Positions 61,752 through 64,000 of a stretch of 64,000 nucleotides of DNA are shown in pieces. The DNA is from Saprospiraceae bacterium. GTDB taxonomy: Bacteria > Bacteroidota > Bacteroidia > Chitinophagales > Saprospiraceae. Below the pieces are notes generated by a model. That model was not told the origin of the DNA. It ran no database searches and saw only the letters and a program-made list of their open reading frames with translations. Within the stretch, counting starts at the first letter, position 1. Each line of letters begins with the position of its first letter. A program made the translations under genes and the position numbers. The stretch lies in assembly GCA_016714085.1 (NCBI GenBank), contig JADJNW010000007.1, forward strand, positions 186,001 through 250,000. The letters are read 5' to 3'.

Positions 61752-62240
61752 TTAATGACATTTAAAATAATCAAAAGGCTCCAGGCAATCTTTACATCGA
61801 TATAAAGACTTACAAGCGGTAGAACCAAATTGGCTAATCATTTCGGTATTTTTAGAATTGCAATGCGGGCATTCAATGTTTTTTTCCACTCCAAAAAGCG
61901 TACTTTTATCTACACTACCTTGCGGCGGAGCGATACCATATTCCTTGAGTTTGCGCTTGCCTGCTGCGCTCATCCAGTCGGTCGTCCAGGCAGGGCTTAG
62001 CACCGTGGTCACTTTTACCTTGTCAAATCCTTTTTCTTGAAGCGCCGCTTTAATATTGATTTCGATTACATTCATCGCCGGACAGCCCGAATATGTTGGG
62101 GTAATTATTACTTCTATTATATCATCTTGATGAATTTTTACATCACGTATAATACCAAGATCAGCCACCGTAAGCACCGGAATCTCAGGATCGGTCACTT
62201 CTTCCAATATCGTCCAAATGTCTTCAGTTGCAGGTTTCAT
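61752..62240 (-). CDS. paaD: PaaD-like protein (phenylacetyl-CoA epoxidase subunit D family)
   Basis: The 162-residue protein has an N-terminal MIP18/DUF59 domain (EEVTDPEIPVLTVADLGIIR, VIITPTYSGCPAMNVIEINI with the conserved Cys) and a C-terminal zinc ribbon (IECPHCNSKNTEMISQFGST, CKSLYRCKDCLEPFDYFKCH). This layout is that of PaaD, needed for assembly of the PaaABCE epoxidase, probably by Fe-S or iron delivery. No other paa gene lies in the window: a word repeat and an unrelated gene are immediately upstream. The rest may be elsewhere, or downstream genes may have been lost. Confidence 0.9.
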   Translation of the reverse strand: MKPATEDIWTILEEVTDPEIPVLTVADLGIIRDVKIHQDDIIEVIITPTYSGCPAMNVIEINIKAALQEKGFDKVKVTTVLSPAWTTDWMSAAGKRKLKEYGIAPPQGSVDKSTLFGVEKNIECPHCNSKNTEMISQFGSTACKSLYRCKDCLEPFDYFKCH

Positions 62241-62322
62241 GTTTCATGTTGCAGGTTGCAGGTTTCATGTTGCAGGTTGTAAACATAACTTGCAACTTAT
62301 AACTTTAAACCTATAACCAAAT
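62241..62322. repeat. Inverted word repeat (GTTTCATGTTGCAGGTT / AACTTGCAAC)
   Basis: The words TTTCATGTTGCAGG and TTGCAGGTTTCATG repeat at 62236-62280, followed by AACATAACTTGCAACTTATAAC and TTTAAACCTATAACC, which are reverse complements with drift. It lies between the hypothetical gene 62323-63654 and paaD, both minus, so it forms part of the 5-prime region of paaD and includes the first codons of its upstream leader. Confidence 0.65.
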
Positions 62323-63654
62323 TCAATCCGTTTTGGTTACATCAAGATTGCGAATCATGAGTAAATAAGATTTAGCAAATTCTACCAGCGAATCATATCG
62401 TAGAATACTTGTCATCGGATTTAGTTTATTATACTTGGATCGGTGCGCATCTACAATAGAATCAATAGCTTTGCGAATAGCACGTCGATTGAAATTATTA
62501 TTTTGGGAATCATAAAAATCATTTTGAAAACCCAGTGTTTTAAAATAATCTCCTTCTATTACTTGAAAATAAAGATGTAATAAATCTCGATCCGGCTTTG
62601 GAATAGCATAATTGAACAAACAAAAGCCTACGATATAGCCCGGCACAGCCCCTGCTACCCCCAGATGGTTATTATCCTTGTACCAATCCATATTATGCAA
62701 CTCCCCGTCGATGACGCTCACTACGCGATCATGATTCACTGGCGTTGTGATGCCAAAAGTAGTGGTCACGCGGTACATTTCCTTGAAAAAATCTTCTTTA
62801 GGGCGATCCATTAATTTTCGCAATTCCTTACAAAGCAGCACATTTTTCTGGGAAGTTGTCTTTTCATCTTTCGCAAAATACAAGCGGTGTATGCGCTCCA
62901 GGGTTTCCATAGTATAGCCTTCGGGCTTGGTCAAATAGTCTAATTTATAAGTGAGATTAAGCAGTAAATAAGCGATTCCGCCAGGATATTGCTCTTTATT
63001 GAGTTTACCGGCATCGATTTCTTCCAGTACGATCTTGATCTGCGATTGAATAAAATTATATTTTGCTTCTTTTTCAAAATCTGATAATTCTTCCAAATGT
63101 GAACTCCCGATGGGTTGCAATACTTTGAATTCGTCGAGCAACAAATCATCTTGTTTATCGGCATTGGTAGCCACTTCCTTGAGTGCATAATAAAGTTTAT
63201 AAGGCGAGCCGTCAATGGTATACGTATCAAAAACAATCGTCAGATTATTATCATCATCCAAAGCAAAGCGGCTGTAATTGAGATCAAAATTGCGCTCGAT
63301 CAACTGGCGCATAAAGTTGACGTTGAGTTCATCGGAATGCGCGATCTTGGCTTCCGCTTTCAGCATTTTAGCATCAGCAAAACCGCTGATTTTCTTAGAA
63401 CCCTGATACAATTCAAAGCGAATGCCATCGCCATCCTCCCACCATTTTACATTGTTCTCCTGCTCGTCGCGCAAGTAACGAAAGAAAGCAAGGTAAGATT
63501 CGATATAATCTTCGGCTTCAAATTTTTCCAGAGACTGATCCCAGGCTTCGTAATTATCTGATTCTTTGTAGGAATCGCTGTAGCGCCCAAAGCGGATGTC
63601 CGGCTGTGGTGTCTTTGGTTCCGTGTTGCCAAAAATGCGTTCAAAAAAACTCAT
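62323..63654 (-). CDS. Conserved hypothetical cytoplasmic protein
   Basis: A 443-residue protein without signal peptide or membrane segments. Notable parts: MSFFERIFGNTEPKTPQPDI, RFGRYSDSYKESDNYEAWDQ, FEAEDYIESYLAFFRYLRDE, LNVNFMRQLIERNFDLNYSR, FALDDDNNLTIVFDTYTIDG and later YIVGFCLFNYAIPKPDRDLL and DAHRSKYNKLNPMTSILRYD. The first half has the look of a YbjN or type III chaperone-like fold (short strands between helices), which is a guess; the second half is helical. I know no function. The gene is apparently single, with the word repeat after it. Confidence 0.75.
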   Translation of the reverse strand: MSFFERIFGNTEPKTPQPDIRFGRYSDSYKESDNYEAWDQSLEKFEAEDYIESYLAFFRYLRDEQENNVKWWEDGDGIRFELYQGSKKISGFADAKMLKAEAKIAHSDELNVNFMRQLIERNFDLNYSRFALDDDNNLTIVFDTYTIDGSPYKLYYALKEVATNADKQDDLLLDEFKVLQPIGSSHLEELSDFEKEAKYNFIQSQIKIVLEEIDAGKLNKEQYPGGIAYLLLNLTYKLDYLTKPEGYTMETLERIHRLYFAKDEKTTSQKNVLLCKELRKLMDRPKEDFFKEMYRVTTTFGITTPVNHDRVVSVIDGELHNMDWYKDNNHLGVAGAVPGYIVGFCLFNYAIPKPDRDLLHLYFQVIEGDYFKTLGFQNDFYDSQNNNFNRRAIRKAIDSIVDAHRSKYNKLNPMTSILRYDSLVEFAKSYLLMIRNLDVTKTD

Positions 63655-63830
63655 TGCAGCTGTTTCAGGTATTTATCTTGTGCAAAATGAACTCGAAAAA
63701 TAGCACTTTTGTGTGAGAAACAATAAGTTTCAAACAGAAGTTCTCGACAAACGGGTTTTGATGGTAAAATAAAAATTTATTAATTTTGATATAATATTAA
63801 GTTCTTTCATAAAGCATAGTAAATAAAAAC

Positions 63831-63859
63831 GGGTACCGAATCTTGTGACCCGAGTACCC
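63831..63859 (-). terminator. Terminator of the GNAT gene
   Basis: Read on the minus strand, GGGTACTCGGG... pairs GGGTAC (63859-63854) with GTACCC (63836-63831) and is followed by GTTTTTATTT. It is 28 bases after the GNAT stop codon. Confidence 0.65.
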
Positions 63860-63886
63860 TAAAAGCATGAAGTAATTCTTGCGATT

Positions 63887-64000
63887 TTATAGCTCCAATT
63901 CCATTTGGATATTGCTCCGTTCATACGGCGAAGGCTTACCTACAATCCTCTGAAAACCAAGCTTATAATACAAATTAATCGCTGGTTCTAATCGGGTATT
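63887..64000 (-). CDS. GNAT acetyltransferase, C-terminal end only
   Basis: The minus strand frame enters the window at 64000 and encodes 37 residues, NTRLEPAINLYYKLGFQRIV and GKPSPYERSNIQMELEL, then stops at 63887-63889. The AINLYYKLGFQ segment is the typical last helix and strand (motif B) of GNAT enzymes, and YERSNIQMELEL the terminal strand, so the protein is an N-acetyltransferase. The acetyl-CoA binding part lies beyond the window. Confidence 0.8.
   Translation of the reverse strand, partial: NTRLEPAINLYYKLGFQRIVGKPSPYERSNIQMELEL

Overview
The window looks like chromosomal DNA of a Bacteroidota bacterium, most probably of the Saprospiria type. Supporting signs are the fused LpxC-FabZ protein, a type IX secretion (T9SS) C-terminal sorting domain, DUF2911, GWxTD, DUF6090, DUF3667 and DUF4348 family proteins, a TonB-dependent receptor with a carboxypeptidase-regulatory N-terminus, and promoter -7 elements of the TAnnTTTG type. 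No tRNA, rRNA, CRISPR array, prophage or classical insertion sequence was recognised. The assignment is by family content only; no database search was possible.

Layout. 1-5.1 kb: end of a membrane protein gene, uvrA, a DUF433/DUF5615 toxin-antitoxin pair (toxin frameshifted), a 21-bp periodic inverted array, and a small secreted lipocalin-like protein. 5.2-8.5 kb: a T9SS-secreted beta-propeller protein, a frameshifted alpha/beta hydrolase, a DUF885 remnant, and a duplicated T9SS sorting domain. 8.5-18.2 kb: mainly minus-strand housekeeping and envelope genes (bestrophin-like channel, TonB receptor, rpe, GWxTD protein, DUF2911, threonylcarbamoyl-AMP synthase). 18.2-20.1 kb: a second periodic array and a decayed HEPN-like gene. 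20.2-29.9 kb: an AraC/VOC/DUF6265 operon, a TonB-C protein, a tandem family of DUF6090 membrane proteins, an acetyltransferase and a ceramidase-like enzyme. 30-43.6 kb: MFS transporter, secreted M24 peptidase, two secreted esterases divergent from a NUDIX-like regulator with a perfect palindrome between them, a small-protein operon (NTF2-like, GIY-YIG, DUF1801), a GDSL hydrolase, an OmpA lipoprotein, a beta-propeller lipoprotein, a heptose epimerase and an esterase. 43.8-53.6 kb: DUF3667, gatB, MerR regulator, the lipid A operon lpxD-lpxC/fabZ-lpxA-ABC ATPase, hemC and hemD. 53.6-64 kb: a two-gene unit with an Mrr-like nuclease, a D-2-hydroxyacid dehydrogenase, a small-protein/HNH pair, clpB, a voltage-gated-type K+ channel, an orphan paaD, a conserved hypothetical and the end of a GNAT gene.

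Themes. (1) Many genes carry a single-base indel or in-frame stop, mostly in homopolymer runs, so either the assembly has residual indel errors or the region is decaying; heptose epimerase, carboxylesterase, beta-propeller lipoprotein and the Mrr-like nuclease would all be intact after a one-base correction. (2) Intergenic space is full of self-complementary word arrays: short words repeated with drift on one side and in reverse complement on the other, each locus with its own word; the two largest (about 4.1-4.4 kb and 18.3-18.7 kb) have a 21-bp period. (3) The DUF6090 array has a nearly fixed membrane-anchor 5-prime module and divergent downstream parts, including a 49-bp fragment of the module joined to a cluster of small hairpins. 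These last two themes are the best candidates for something undescribed.
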